Source: Lachnospiraceae bacterium OM04-12BH
Lineage (GTDB): Bacteria; Bacillota; Clostridia; Lachnospirales; Lachnospiraceae
DNA: 64,000 nt
NCBI GenBank assembly: GCA_003490145.1
Contig: QULQ01000001.1
Coordinates: 186,001-250,000 of the forward strand
Direction of reading: 5' to 3'
The stretch's first letter is position 1. Each line of letters opens with the position of its first letter. Shown one piece after another: positions 17,570 to 25,305 of the stretch. A program made the position numbers and the translations under genes. Below the pieces are notes generated by a model that made no database searches, had not been told where the DNA came from, and saw nothing but the letters and a program-made list of their open reading frames with translations.

Positions 17570-17596
17570 TATTCAGAATCATGGAGTATTCCTTAT

Positions 17597-18211
17597 ATGA
17601 CAAATAGAAAAACAGGCCTCATAGGCGGAACCTTTAATCCTGTTCATTATGGTCACCTTTTTCTGGCAGAGCAGGCGATGGAATACTGTCATCTGGATCA
17701 GGTGCTCTTTATTCCAAGTGGCATTTCCTATATGAAAAATGTGAGAGAAATTGCCAGTGCAGAAGACCGTCTGCAGATGGTCAGGCTGGCAACAGAAAAT
17801 CACCCGGACTTTCATGTTTCTTCTGTGGAAACAGACAGGCCGGGAGAAAGCTATACCTGTGAGACACTTTTAGCCTTGTCAAAGGAATATGCTGATACCG
17901 GATTTTACTTTATTATCGGGGCAGACAATCTTTTTTCTATTGAAAAGTGGAAAGAACCTGCAGAAATCTTCAGAAGATGTACACTGGTCGCGGCATTTCG
18001 CGGTGATGAAGCCAGAAGTGTACTGGAAGAAAAAGCAGAAGATCTGTATCATAAATATCAGGCAGAAATTATTCTTCTGCCAAAGCGCAGGATAGATATT
18101 TCTTCCACAGAGATCAGACAACGGATTACTGAAAAGAGATCCATCCGTTATATGGTACCTGAACCGGTGAGAAACTATATCACAGAACATGGATTGTACC
18201 AAAAGGCATAA
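17597..18211 (+). CDS. nadD: Nicotinate-nucleotide adenylyltransferase NadD
   Basis: 204 residues. GGTFNPVHYGHL at the N terminus contains the nucleotidyltransferase HxGH motif, and ISSTEIRQRI near the C terminus is the second signature. It adenylates nicotinate mononucleotide in NAD synthesis. The yhbY-nadD-yqeK-rsfS order is widespread in Firmicutes. Confidence 0.95.
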   Translation: MTNRKTGLIGGTFNPVHYGHLFLAEQAMEYCHLDQVLFIPSGISYMKNVREIASAEDRLQMVRLATENHPDFHVSSVETDRPGESYTCETLLALSKEYADTGFYFIIGADNLFSIEKWKEPAEIFRRCTLVAAFRGDEARSVLEEKAEDLYHKYQAEIILLPKRRIDISSTEIRQRITEKRSIRYMVPEPVRNYITEHGLYQKA

Positions 18212-18244
18212 ATCTTAAAAGCAGGGAAAGGGACAGAGGTTATT

Positions 18245-18817
18245 GTGAAAGAAATCAGTCTGAAAGAATTACGGAAAGAAATAGAAAAATCACAGGATGA
18301 AAAACGTTTTGAACATACACTTGGTGTTGCCTATACAGCAGCTGTTCTTGCCATGTGTCATGATGAGAATGTCGAAAAGGCCAAGATAGCAGGTCTCCTG
18401 CATGATTGTGCCAAGTGTATCAGTGATGAAAAGAAGATAAAGCTCTGCCAGAAGGCTCATATGGAAATTACAGAGGTGGAGCTTCGAAATCCATTTCTTC
18501 TTCATGCAAAGGCTGGTGTCTGTCTTGCACGTGACAAGTTTGGTGTGCAGGATGAGGATATCCTGAATGCCATCCTATATCATACAACCGGGCGACCTGA
18601 TATGTCGAGGCTGGAAAAAATCATTTACATTGCTGATTATATGGAGCCTTCAAGGAAACAGGCAGAGGATCTTCCTGATGTCCGCAGACTGGCTTTTCAG
18701 GATCTTGATCTGACTCTTGTCCGGATATTAAAGGATACTCTTTTTTATCTGCAGGAAAAGGGAAACGAAACAGATCCAATGACACAGAAAACCTATGATT
18801 ATTATGCGGGATTCTAA
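18245..18817 (+). CDS. yqeK: HD-domain YqeK, probable symmetrical Ap4A hydrolase
   Basis: 190 residues with HD metal ligands: FEHTLGVAYTA (first His), GLLHDCAK (HD pair), LHAKAG and IADYMEP (late Asp). The family includes diadenosine tetraphosphatases of Firmicutes. The start codon is GTG at 18245, with AGAGG upstream. It sits between nadD and rsfS as in B. subtilis. Confidence 0.9.
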   Translation: MKEISLKELRKEIEKSQDEKRFEHTLGVAYTAAVLAMCHDENVEKAKIAGLLHDCAKCISDEKKIKLCQKAHMEITEVELRNPFLLHAKAGVCLARDKFGVQDEDILNAILYHTTGRPDMSRLEKIIYIADYMEPSRKQAEDLPDVRRLAFQDLDLTLVRILKDTLFYLQEKGNETDPMTQKTYDYYAGF

Positions 18818-18843
18818 CTACATCCTGTCGGAAAGGAACAATT

Positions 18844-19206
18844 ATGATCGAACAGAATATAAAAGAAATGGCACTTCTTGCAGTGGATGCACTGGAGGAT
18901 AAAAAGGGTGAGGATATTACCGTTATTGACATCAGTGAAGTTTCTGTCATTGCAGACTGCTTTATCATTGCAGGCGGTTCCAACAAAAGTCAGATTCAGG
19001 CAATGAGTGATTCTGTAGAAGAGAAGCTTGGCCGGGCAGGTATGCCGCTTAAGCAGTCAGAAGGATATGGCAGTGCCAACTGGATCCTTCTGGATTTTGG
19101 AGATATCATTGTCCATATTTTTGATAATGAGAACCGTTTATTCTATGATCTTGAAAGAATATGGAGTGATGGCAGGAAGATTGACCTTACTGGGTGGAGA
19201 TCCTGA
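18844..19206 (+). CDS. rsfS: Ribosome silencing factor RsfS
   Basis: 120 residues of the RsfS/YbeB/Iojap family: DISEVSVIADCFIIAGGSNKSQIQAM, EGYGSANWILLDFGDIIVHIF and FYDLERIW. The protein binds L14 and blocks subunit joining in starvation. Its stop is five bases from the end of the convergent AraC gene. Confidence 0.95.
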   Translation: MIEQNIKEMALLAVDALEDKKGEDITVIDISEVSVIADCFIIAGGSNKSQIQAMSDSVEEKLGRAGMPLKQSEGYGSANWILLDFGDIIVHIFDNENRLFYDLERIWSDGRKIDLTGWRS

Positions 19207-19211
19207 ACGTG

Positions 19212-20078
19212 TCAGCAGGACGCTTCTTTGTCCTGATCCTGATCCGATTTGCTTGTCCTGCGGTAGCAGCTGGGAGACACACCCGTTATCTTTTTGAAGG
19301 TCTGGGAAAAGTAGCTGGAGGAGGAAAAGCCGCAGGTACGGCTGATGACGGAAAGAGAGTAATCCGTGGTTGCCAGCAGCTTTTCCGCCTTTTTTACACG
19401 GGTACGCATGAGGTAGCTGATAGGAGAGATCCCATATTCGTCGGTAAAGGTATGCACCAGATAATATTTGTTTACATGAGAAAATTTTGCCAGCTGCTCC
19501 AGGGAGAGATCATCCCCGCAGTTCTGGTCGATGTAGCGTCGCACTGAATCACAAAGGTGGGACGCTTTTTTATTTGCCGGGCTAAGAATTGTAGAGAAAT
19601 TTGTCTGGCGTCCGAAGAGAACAATAAGAATCTCCATCAGATCCTGGCAGATGGTTTCATGACCAGGAGAGCGGTTTTCAATTTCTCTGAGCATCATCTT
19701 TAAATAGAAGTTGATAGTATCCTTGATTTCTTTAAAATTTACAATACAGAAGTTGGCGTTGTGATTTTCCACGGAAAGTTCCAGCCCCTCGATTCCAAGG
19801 ACGATATATTTTAAAGGATTAGCATTGAAACCAAGCTCCGTGTGGGAAACGTTAGGATTGATAACCACAAGATCATTGGCTGAAACTGGAAAAATATGAT
19901 CCTCCACCTGAAATTGCCCCATACCGTCAATGACATAGAAAAGTTCGGAGCAGTAGTGGGTGTGAGGAGTACTGAGCCAGTCCCCGCCATAGGTTGCAGA
20001 GGAAACATATAAAAGTTTTGCTTTATCTTTTGTTAAATATTCTTTTGGAGCAGAAAAGTCGTAACGCTCATTTCCCAT
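19212..20078 (-). CDS. AraC-family transcriptional regulator with cupin domain
   Basis: 288 residues: an N-terminal cupin-like sensor (HTHYCSELFYVIDGMGQFQVEDHIF, residues 30-70) and a C-terminal pair of helix-turn-helix motifs (LSLEQLAKFSHVNKYYLVHTFTDEYGISP and CGFSSSSYFSQTFKKITG). An AGGAGG seven bases from the ATG at 20078 fixes the start. It is divergent from the oligosaccharide import and phosphorylase operon and is the obvious candidate regulator, probably sensing an imported sugar. Three TTGCTA half-sites lie upstream. Confidence 0.85.
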   Translation of the reverse strand: MGNERYDFSAPKEYLTKDKAKLLYVSSATYGGDWLSTPHTHYCSELFYVIDGMGQFQVEDHIFPVSANDLVVINPNVSHTELGFNANPLKYIVLGIEGLELSVENHNANFCIVNFKEIKDTINFYLKMMLREIENRSPGHETICQDLMEILIVLFGRQTNFSTILSPANKKASHLCDSVRRYIDQNCGDDLSLEQLAKFSHVNKYYLVHTFTDEYGISPISYLMRTRVKKAEKLLATTDYSLSVISRTCGFSSSSYFSQTFKKITGVSPSCYRRTSKSDQDQDKEASC

Positions 20079-20108
20079 AAAAACCTCCTGAAAAACCGTT
20101 TTTTTCAT

Positions 20109-20421
20109 TATACTACTAAAAAACAGTGATGTATTGTGCTAAATTGCTATAAAATGTTAATATCTTGCTAAACAATATAGCAAAACAAAAACAAGCATAT
20201 CAACAATTTGTACACTAAAGTAAAGCTAGAAAAATAAAAATGGGATAAAATGACGAAAAAACAAGTGCAAAAAAGAGGGATAAGAGCTGAACAAATATAT
20301 TTTTTAATAAAAACAGCAATATATTGATAAAATAGAACAACATAGAAATTGAAAAGAAAAATTGGCACAGATATAATGAAATCATCAACAAATAATATAT
20401 TGTTTCAAAGGAGGATTCAAT
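20109..20421. promoter_or_regulatory. AT-rich divergent regulatory region with TTGCTA half-sites
   Basis: No gene is seen in this gap. It holds TTGCTA at 20144-20149, an inverted pair TTGCTA-N7-TAGCAA at 20165-20183, and a related GTGCTAA near 20136. On the minus strand TATAAT (20112-20107) would serve the AraC gene. These spaced half-sites are good candidates for AraC-type activator binding. Confidence 0.5.
20349..20377 (+). promoter_or_regulatory. Promoter of the oligosaccharide utilisation operon
   Basis: TTGAAA at 20349-20354, a 17-base spacer and consensus TATAAT at 20372-20377, 45 bases before the lipoprotein gene. An AACAA-N8-TTGTT dyad lies just downstream at the predicted transcript start. 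Confidence 0.75.
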
Positions 20422-21798
20422 ATGAAAAAAAAATTAGTAGGTGCACTGCTCATTACAGCGATGATGGCTACTATACTGGGAGGCTGTGGCAACAGCAATG
20501 ATACAGCAAACGCTCCTGCCTCCACTGATGCAGCAGAAACCTCAGAAAGTGCAGCAGACTCTGTTACAGAAACGGAAAGTACAGAAGCTGAGGCAGCTGA
20601 TGGCGAAGAAGTTCTCACTGTATGGTGTTGGGATCCCACTTTCAACGTATATGCAATGAAACAGGCTGAGGCAATTTACCAGAAAGACCATCCAAATTTC
20701 AAACTGGATATCCAGGAGAAGGTTTACACCGACATTGAGCAGAGTATCATTACCGCTGCTGAGGCTGGCAACTATGATACGCTGCCTGACATCTTCCTGA
20801 TGCAGGACAATTCTTTCCAGAAGAACATAGCAAATTATCCTGAAGTTTTCACAGAGTTATCTAACTCTGGTATCAGCTTTGATGATTTCTCAGGTGGTAA
20901 ATTAGGAGATTCTACTGCAGATGGCAAACACTACGGTATTCCTTTTGATAACGGAGCAACTATTATGGCAATCCGTTCCGACATGGTAGAGGCTGCAGGC
21001 CTTACTGTTGAGGATTTCAAGGATACAACCTGGTCTGAGTTTATGGATTTAGCAAAAAAGGTTGTTGATGCAAATGGTGTTCCGATGCTGACAAGCTCAG
21101 GCGGTTCTGAAATCGTTATCGAGATGCTGCAGTCCGCAGGTGCATCTCCTATCGTTGATGGTAAAGTCCACCTTGTTGACAATGCAGCGCTGAAAGAGGC
21201 AATCAATGTTTATAAAATGCTGATCGATGAAGGTATCATGGTTGACTACACTGACTGGGATCAGTACATCGCATCCATGAACAAGGGAGACGCTGCCGGT
21301 GTTATTCAGGGATGCTGGATCATGTCCTCCATTCAGGCAGCAGAAGACCAGTCCGGTAAATGGGCTATCGTAAATATGCCTGCCCTGGATGGCGTTGACG
21401 GTGCTACTAACTTCGCAAACTGTGGTGGTGCAAGCTGGGCAGTATCTTCTAACTGCCAGAACACCGAGCTTGCATTTGATTTCTTAAAGACAACCTTCGG
21501 CGGAAGTGTTGAATTATATGATGAACTGCTTCCTAACGCTGGTGTAATTTCCAGCTATCTGCCTGCAGCGCAGTCTGATGTCTATAACCAGAATTCTGAT
21601 TTCTACGGTGGACAGGCAGTATATAAGGATATTGTTGAGTTCGCAGGTAAAGTACCCGCAATCAACTATGGTGCATACTACAATGATATTAGAAGTGCAC
21701 TGACTGATGCAATCACTAACGTAGTACAGAATGGCGCTGATATTGATGGAGAAATCCAGAACGCACAGGATACTGTTGAATTTAACATTAGTGAATAA
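20422..21798 (+). CDS. ABC transporter sugar-binding lipoprotein
   Basis: 458 residues. A type II signal peptide ends in the lipobox LGGC (Cys at about residue 22), followed by an Ala/Ser/Thr/Glu linker and a family 1 solute-binding domain (LTVWCWDPTFNVYAMKQAE; GIPFDNGATIMAIRSDMVEAAG). It should bind an oligosaccharide outside the membrane and pass it to the two permeases that follow. The GH136 and GH112 genes downstream suggest type-1 glycans such as lacto-N-tetraose or lacto-N-biose as ligand. AAAGGAGG precedes the ATG. Confidence 0.9.
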   Translation: MKKKLVGALLITAMMATILGGCGNSNDTANAPASTDAAETSESAADSVTETESTEAEAADGEEVLTVWCWDPTFNVYAMKQAEAIYQKDHPNFKLDIQEKVYTDIEQSIITAAEAGNYDTLPDIFLMQDNSFQKNIANYPEVFTELSNSGISFDDFSGGKLGDSTADGKHYGIPFDNGATIMAIRSDMVEAAGLTVEDFKDTTWSEFMDLAKKVVDANGVPMLTSSGGSEIVIEMLQSAGASPIVDGKVHLVDNAALKEAINVYKMLIDEGIMVDYTDWDQYIASMNKGDAAGVIQGCWIMSSIQAAEDQSGKWAIVNMPALDGVDGATNFANCGGASWAVSSNCQNTELAFDFLKTTFGGSVELYDELLPNAGVISSYLPAAQSDVYNQNSDFYGGQAVYKDIVEFAGKVPAINYGAYYNDIRSALTDAITNVVQNGADIDGEIQNAQDTVEFNISE

Positions 21799-21818
21799 AT
21801 AAGTAAAAAATGAGCCAG

Positions 21819-21850
21819 TACCGGGAATGCAGTGTATTGCGTTCCCGGTA
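21819..21850 (+). terminator. Intercistronic hairpin after the binding-protein gene
   Basis: TACCGGGAATGC and GCGTTCCCGGTA form a 12-bp stem with one mismatch and an eight-base loop, followed by a weak T-rich stretch. Placed directly after the binding-protein gene, it probably attenuates transcription or protects the upstream mRNA, giving more binding protein than permease. Confidence 0.7.
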
Positions 21851-21873
21851 TTTGTTAAATCAGGAGAATTTAT

Positions 21874-22752
21874 ATGAAACAGAAGAAAGTAAAAATGAGT
21901 TTGGAAAAAAAGCATAACCTGACTGGATGGGGATTCTTGATTCCGGCTGCACTTCTTATCTTTATCTTTTGCTTTTATCCTATGGTGCAGGCGATCATCC
22001 TGTCCTTTTCCAAAAAGAATTCTGGCTTTGTAGGATTGGCAAACTACCAGAGAATATTAAAAGATAAGACCTTCCAGCAGTGTCTGTTTAATACGGTATT
22101 TTACTTTATTATCCAGGTTCCTATCATGCTGATCCTGGCACTTGGTCTGGCACAGCTTTTGAACAGCCCGAAGATTAAAGGAAAGAGTATTTTCCGTACT
22201 CTCATCTTTCTGCCCTGTGCAACATCACTGGTATCATATTCTATGATTTTCAAATCTTTATTTGCCCAGGATGGTCTGGTAAACAATATCATCACAACGC
22301 TTGGCTTTGTCAGAGTGGACTGGTTTCAGAACGCATGGGCAGCCCGTTTTGTTATTATTATTGCGCTGATCTGGAGATGGACAGGATACAATATGGTTTT
22401 CTATCTGGCAGGTTTACAGAATATTGATTATTCCGTATATGAGGCAAGTTATATTGATGGAGCTACCCCTTTCCAACAGTTTACGAAGATTACCATTCCA
22501 TTACTGAAGCCTACCATTTTGCTGACAGCTATTATGTCAACCTCCGGTACGCTACAGTTATTTGATGAGTCTGTCAATCTGACTTCCGGCGGTCCCGGTA
22601 AGTCTACTATGACACTGGCACATTATGTTTATAATATCTCTTTCGTGGAAACACCTAAGTTTAATTATGCAGCAGCAATTTCTGTGTTTATTCTTGTAAG
22701 CGTAGCAATCCTTTCTGCAATCCAGATGAAAGTAGGTGACAAACGTGACTAA
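21874..22752 (+). CDS. ABC sugar transporter permease (MalF/UgpA type)
   Basis: 292 residues with six hydrophobic segments. The EAA loop that contacts the ATPase is YEASYIDGATPFQQFTKITIPLLKPT near residue 190. It pairs with the next permease to form the translocation channel. The first residues are basic and cytoplasmic. AGGAGAA precedes the ATG. The last 17 bases overlap the next gene. Confidence 0.92.
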   Translation: MKQKKVKMSLEKKHNLTGWGFLIPAALLIFIFCFYPMVQAIILSFSKKNSGFVGLANYQRILKDKTFQQCLFNTVFYFIIQVPIMLILALGLAQLLNSPKIKGKSIFRTLIFLPCATSLVSYSMIFKSLFAQDGLVNNIITTLGFVRVDWFQNAWAARFVIIIALIWRWTGYNMVFYLAGLQNIDYSVYEASYIDGATPFQQFTKITIPLLKPTILLTAIMSTSGTLQLFDESVNLTSGGPGKSTMTLAHYVYNISFVETPKFNYAAAISVFILVSVAILSAIQMKVGDKRD

Positions 22753-23551
22753 AGTAAAGACGACTATTACTTATATTATTTTAATCGTTGCCAGTTTTCT
22801 GTCAGCGTTTCCCCTGTACTATATGATTTGCGGAGCAACCAATTCCAGTATTGCTATTGTCCGTGGGAAACTCGTGCCAGGCACTTATCTATTGGAAAAC
22901 TATCGGAGTCTCATTGCCAACCAGAATCTGGGACGTGCCATATTTAACTCCTTCCGCAATGCCATTGTGATCACTGTAGTTGCACTGCTGATCTGCTCCA
23001 TTGCAGGGTACGGATTTGAGATCTATCACGATAAGGGAAAAGACCTTTTGATGAACATCCTGCTTCTTGCCATGATGCTCCCTTTTGTGGCTATAATGAT
23101 TCCTTTGTTTAAAATGTTTTCCTCCTGGAAAATGGTCAACACCTGGATCGCACTGGCACTGCCTTCCATTTCCACACCTTTTCTTATCATGATGTTCCGG
23201 CAGGCAGCTCGTTCCTTCCCTCACGATATTATCGAGGCATCGCGTCTGGAAGGACTTAGTGAGATTAAAATTTTCTTTACCATGTTCCTGCCTGTTATGA
23301 AGTCCACCTACGGTGCTGCTATGACCGTAACCTTCATGAATGCCTGGAATAATTACCTATGGCCAACTATCATCCTACAGGACAGCAACCAGATAACGAT
23401 GCCTATGCTGGTAGCTAATTTAAAGAGTGGTTACAGCGTAGACTACGGAATGTTAATGCTGGGGGTATTGATTTGTACCCTTCCTACCGCAATTATCTTT
23501 CTGTGCTTACAAAAGAGCTTTGCCAATGGAATTGCAGGAGCAGTGAAATAA
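22736..23551 (+). CDS. ABC sugar transporter permease (MalG/UgpE type)
   Basis: 271 residues, six hydrophobic segments, EAA loop at IIEASRLEGLSEIKIFFTMFLPV near residue 165. It starts with GTG inside the end of the upstream permease gene. No ATPase is encoded in the operon, so the importer must borrow a shared MsiK/MsmK-like ATPase encoded elsewhere, a common feature of Firmicutes CUT1 systems. Confidence 0.9.
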   Translation: MTNVTKVKTTITYIILIVASFLSAFPLYYMICGATNSSIAIVRGKLVPGTYLLENYRSLIANQNLGRAIFNSFRNAIVITVVALLICSIAGYGFEIYHDKGKDLLMNILLLAMMLPFVAIMIPLFKMFSSWKMVNTWIALALPSISTPFLIMMFRQAARSFPHDIIEASRLEGLSEIKIFFTMFLPVMKSTYGAAMTVTFMNAWNNYLWPTIILQDSNQITMPMLVANLKSGYSVDYGMLMLGVLICTLPTAIIFLCLQKSFANGIAGAVK

Positions 23552-24012
23552 TGAATCAGAAATATTGTCTGGATAAAAAGGAATGGAAGGAGGCACAGGC
23601 AGCCCTTCTTCTTGCAAAACAATTAGGACTTATTGAAGATGCAGGCATCGGGGCTTTGGAGAAAAGACGGGCAGAAAAAAATGAAAAAAACAGGCAGGCA
23701 GAGAAAGCCGGGGAATTTTTTTATGGACCTCATTTTTACACTCCGGCCATGTATCTTCAATATGAACTCACCCGTTTTAAGCTGGATTTCGTGCAGCCCT
23801 CGGAAAAGATAAAAAAGCAGGGGCGCTGTCCTGACTTTAGTGAGAAAGAAAAACGGGAATTTTATGAAAATAACCGGGATCTGTTCGGACGCTATCATGG
23901 GGATCTGTTCGATTATGAGGATGTCCGTCAGGTTATCGAAAAAAGACTGAGGGAGGATGCCTATGACAAGCTCATACAGGACATTTTATGTCAATCAGAA
24001 AACGGGGTGTGA
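23551..24012 (+). CDS. Helical accessory subunit of split GH136 lacto-N-biosidase (GH136-I/LnbY-like), inferred
   Basis: 153 residues, highly charged and almost entirely helical, without signal peptide or membrane segment. The C-terminal half (SEKEKREFYENNRDLFGRY then DYEDVRQVIEKRLREDAYDKLIQDIL) has the rhythm of SurA/trigger-factor-like chaperone helices. Gut Clostridiales GH136 enzymes are known to need a chaperone-like helical domain or partner (ErLnb136-I, LnbY). This gene starts on the stop of the permease gene and overlaps the catalytic gene by 50 bases, as expected for an obligate partner. The assignment rests mainly on context and fold character. Confidence 0.55.
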   Translation: MNQKYCLDKKEWKEAQAALLLAKQLGLIEDAGIGALEKRRAEKNEKNRQAEKAGEFFYGPHFYTPAMYLQYELTRFKLDFVQPSEKIKKQGRCPDFSEKEKREFYENNRDLFGRYHGDLFDYEDVRQVIEKRLREDAYDKLIQDILCQSENGV

Positions 24013-25261
24013 TACCAATGACGGATTGACCATGGCTTCCCCTTTTGCCAGCCTTTTCTCCATAAACAGACAGACACTGAAGCCTGGCGACAAAGTGTTA
24101 TTAGCTCAGAATTCTATTTTTGCAGGGCAATTTTTACAGATTAAGGACAGTGGAACGAAGGAACATCCTATTGAAATTGGAGCTTATTCACCGGAGGGGG
24201 AAGAGGGAAATATGCCTCTGATCGCAGCTGATGGACAGGGTATCTGGTACCAGGATTATGGGACACCCCTGGATTCCCCCAATCACGTGTATCAGGGCTA
24301 TGTATCCTCAGCAGTACTTTTGTACGATGCAGAGCATATAATCATCCACGATATTGAGATCAGCAACAAGGCATTGGAAATTCCGGGAGAAAGCTATAGT
24401 TCTCCTCATAAAATGAACCGTACTGGTGTGGCTGTAGTGGCAAAGGATAAAGGAATACGCAGCGGCATCATCCTGCAGAATCTTTCTATCCATGATGTCA
24501 ATGGTAACGTCTATGACAAACATATGAACAATGGCGGCATTTATATGACAGCTTTAAAGCCTGCCAATGAAAAAGCCACTGGTGTGGCACGTTTTAAGGA
24601 TATTACTGTGACAGGATGCTTTGTATACAGAGTTAGCCGCTGGGGGATCGCCGTTGGTTATACCTATTCCCATGACAAGTTCAAGGGTGCAGAGCTGCCT
24701 GAGGATGCCTTCCTGAAATATGGACATGAGAATATTGTCATCCGGGACAATTATGTGAAAGCTGCCGGAGGTGATGGAATTACTGCGATGTACGCTTTAC
24801 GTCCTTTGATCGAACACAATACAGCAGATTCTGTTGCCTGCGAGATCAATGACAGAATTTACAGCAAGCCGGAAAACCGTGCCGGAAAAGTAGCAGCAGG
24901 CATCTGGCCCTGGAAGTGCAAGGATGCTCTGTTTCGTTACAATGAGGTCACGGATACCAGACTGAATCAGGATGGGATGGCTTATGATGCAGATTCTGGT
25001 GATGGCACCATTTACGAATATAATTACAGCAGACAGAACGAAGGTGGATGCATTATGTTTTGCTTACAGGAGGCAATTCACAATACCTTTCGATATAATG
25101 TGAGCTTTGACGACCTGGGTGGCACGGTGAGCCCGTCGGAGAACCCAGACGCTTTACTTGCCCATAATATCTTTTATGTGAGAGAAGGTGTACCCTTTAT
25201 CCGTAACAAGATGGGTGGTGGGAGCTACACCGAGGAGGATAATACGATTATCCCGTTGTAA
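23963..25261 (+). CDS. GH136-like lacto-N-biosidase catalytic subunit (right-handed beta-helix), probably intracellular
   Basis: 432 residues with regular beta-helix repeats (short N-x-I/V-x-x-N/D turns throughout) and an N terminus TFYVNQKTGCDTNDGLTMASPFASL like LnbX. A QDGMAYDAD motif gives D337 and D344, seven apart, the spacing of the LnbX acidic pair D411/D418. GH136 releases lacto-N-biose from lacto-N-tetraose. No signal peptide is present, so hydrolysis would be cytoplasmic after import. The start at 23963 is chosen because GGGAGG lies seven bases upstream and abuts the ATG at 23957. A generic pectate-lyase-like beta-helix protein is the alternative. Confidence 0.65.
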   Translation: MTSSYRTFYVNQKTGCDTNDGLTMASPFASLFSINRQTLKPGDKVLLAQNSIFAGQFLQIKDSGTKEHPIEIGAYSPEGEEGNMPLIAADGQGIWYQDYGTPLDSPNHVYQGYVSSAVLLYDAEHIIIHDIEISNKALEIPGESYSSPHKMNRTGVAVVAKDKGIRSGIILQNLSIHDVNGNVYDKHMNNGGIYMTALKPANEKATGVARFKDITVTGCFVYRVSRWGIAVGYTYSHDKFKGAELPEDAFLKYGHENIVIRDNYVKAAGGDGITAMYALRPLIEHNTADSVACEINDRIYSKPENRAGKVAAGIWPWKCKDALFRYNEVTDTRLNQDGMAYDADSGDGTIYEYNYSRQNEGGCIMFCLQEAIHNTFRYNVSFDDLGGTVSPSENPDALLAHNIFYVREGVPFIRNKMGGGSYTEEDNTIIPL

Positions 25262-25305
25262 GCTGCTGCCGCAATGACTTAATTTATTGCAGGAGGAAAA
25301 TACCG

